NCBI GenBank assembly: GCA_017656425.1
Contig: JACDNV010000005.1
Coordinates: forward strand, 1-64,000
From: Candidatus Neomarinimicrobiota bacterium
Lineage (GTDB): Bacteria > Fidelibacterota > UBA2242 > B5-G15
Length of the DNA stretch: 64,000 nucleotides
Direction of reading: 5' to 3'
Each line of letters starts with the position of its first letter. Positions within the stretch are counted from its first letter, which is position 1. The notes under the pieces are model-generated. The model was not told the DNA's origin, made no database searches, and worked only from the letters and a program-made list of their open reading frames with translations. The position numbers and the translations under genes are program-made. This document shows positions 63,010-64,000 of the stretch, in pieces.

Positions 63010-64000
63010 ATTTTATATCTCAGTTATTCTCTCAGTTTTTTTTATCTTTAGCTGTGAAGAAAGAGTTCCTTTTTATAATTTGGATATATCTCCTGTAGAA
63101 TTTCATGACATAGATAGCAGCTCTATTTCGATAATAGATACATCAATTCAATATACTTCAAATTTTTCAGACAGTCCTTTACTCTTTGTTGGTGATAATG
63201 ATAAATTTTCAAGTTTTATACTATTAAAATTTGGTGGGTATTTGAAGAATATTGAAAGGGACTCAATAATTTCAATGAAAATAACATTGATTTCTTCTGT
63301 ATTAACCTCCGATACACTTAATAAAGATTCAGTTGGTATAAAGTTATTTTTAATTACTGATAAAACTGAAGACCTATGGCGCGAAGATAGTTCAAATATT
63401 ACAAATTTTGATTTGGAAAAGGTTGAAAGAAAATTTTTAGGTTCATATTATGTCAATTTTGATGATACTTTAGTTATAGATATACCAGATACTTTGTATA
63501 CATATTGGAGAGATGAAAATAATAATGGGCTTGCAATAATATGGGATAATGCAAATAGCCATGATTTTATTGCCTTCCACTCTCACGAATATGGAGATGA
63601 TACGCCGATCCTTTACATTAGTTATATTGATAATGGCGATACATTAGAATATTCGCATAAATGTTATGCTGATCTGTCGATTATTAATTTTAAGAATACT
63701 GAATTCCCGGCTGATAATATTTTGGTGTCCTGTGGATATGGCTACAAGTCATTTTTTAATGTTGTAATCCCAAAGGACAGTTTTAAGACGACTGATGTTG
63801 TAGCAAAGGCAGAATTGGTATTACATGTTGATAAAAACTACAGTTATTTCTACAATAACCCAATTGTACTATATTACTCATATATTGACACATCTGCCTG
63901 GCTTGATATTTCATATTCCCCAAGCTCAATCAACAGATATTCTGTTGCAATATATCCAACAGACAAGGTTGTAACATTGGATATTTCAAAAAGTTTACAA
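62999..64000 (+). CDS. Lipoprotein with beta-rich exported domain, runs off the window
   Basis: An open frame of 334 codons from a TTG at 62999 to the last base, with no stop. It begins with a lipoprotein signal: KNRFYISVILSVFFIFSC, with Cys near 19. The mature part is Ser/Asp/Tyr-rich and strand-like (SSFILLKFGGYLKNIE, KMTLISS-like MKITLISSVL, then TPILYISYIDNGD). It resembles DNRLRE-type cell-surface modules in style, but I cannot assign a family. The start overlaps the GT5-like gene by 11 bases, suggesting coupling. The 3' end is outside the window. Confidence 0.65.
   Translation, partial: MKNRFYISVILSVFFIFSCEERVPFYNLDISPVEFHDIDSSSISIIDTSIQYTSNFSDSPLLFVGDNDKFSSFILLKFGGYLKNIERDSIISMKITLISSVLTSDTLNKDSVGIKLFLITDKTEDLWREDSSNITNFDLEKVERKFLGSYYVNFDDTLVIDIPDTLYTYWRDENNNGLAIIWDNANSHDFIAFHSHEYGDDTPILYISYIDNGDTLEYSHKCYADLSIINFKNTEFPADNILVSCGYGYKSFFNVVIPKDSFKTTDVVAKAELVLHVDKNYSYFYNNPIVLYYSYIDTSAWLDISYSPSSINRYSVAIYPTDKVVTLDISKSLQ

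Noticed and set aside
1-64000. CRISPR array, tRNA or rRNA gene
   Set aside because: No regularly spaced direct repeats and no cloverleaf or rRNA-like stretch were seen on reading through. A covariance-model scan could still find a small RNA I missed.

Overview
The window is AT-rich chromosomal DNA from a Gram-negative, rod-shaped bacterium. The evidence is a Kdo transferase, a GT9 heptosyltransferase-type enzyme, a TonB-dependent receptor with a lipoprotein partner, TatC, and a full mreBCD-PBP2-rodA cluster. The carboxypeptidase-like/TonB receptor architecture, the DUF4249-type lipoprotein and the GIN-domain protein resemble Bacteroidetes and related candidate phyla of the FCB group. That placement is inference: no rRNA or tRNA gene is visible.

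Layout. (1) 1-7.3 kb: an apparently intact three-gene defence module on the plus strand (PHP/SMC-like ATPase, Schlafen/AlbA_2-type ATP-binding protein, type III-like helicase-nuclease), followed by a repeat-rich non-coding stretch. (2) 7.6-17.3 kb: housekeeping genes (mtnA with a PfkB kinase, a Nudix hydrolase, panB-panC, an envelope pair, rsfS, argS, a collapsed histidine ammonia-lyase, guaB, rpsT). (3) 17.7-22.5 kb: a beta-glycoside phosphorolysis operon (GPH symporter, GH130, GH94) behind a palindrome. (4) 22.6-32.2 kb: a minus-strand composite defence operon (PLD-helicase, MntA/HepT, type IIG-like restriction-methylase, a 138-aa orphan, CD-NTase, SLATT effector). Most of its genes carry a nonsense codon, a frameshift or an insertion, and a RAYT transposase with palindromes sits in frame inside the methylase. 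(5) 32.5-35.3 kb: a YtrA-type GntR/ABC exporter/GIN operon with a clear promoter-operator. (6) 35.6-38.2 kb: dapB-dapA-dapD. (7) 38.4-42.6 kb: lipoprotein, TonB receptor and an unknown exported protein. (8) 42.8-61.9 kb: plus-strand housekeeping genes (Crp/Fnr, tatC, polyprenyl synthase, GT9, waaA, two ECF-type ATPases, pgsA, ftsY, rimO, sugar nucleotidyltransferase, mtaB, a dead deoxynucleoside-kinase stub, purN-purH, mreBCD, PBP2, rodA). (9) 62.2-64 kb: a stand-alone starch-synthase N-domain protein and a lipoprotein running off the end.

Most notable: the multiply broken defence operon; the in-frame RAYT insertion that appears to have replaced the SAM-binding motif of the methylase; and rodA, which has no ATG/GTG/TTG that keeps its first membrane helix but does have an ATT behind a strong Shine-Dalgarno. 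An A AAA AAG slip site at the end of the PBP2 gene also leads into the rodA frame.
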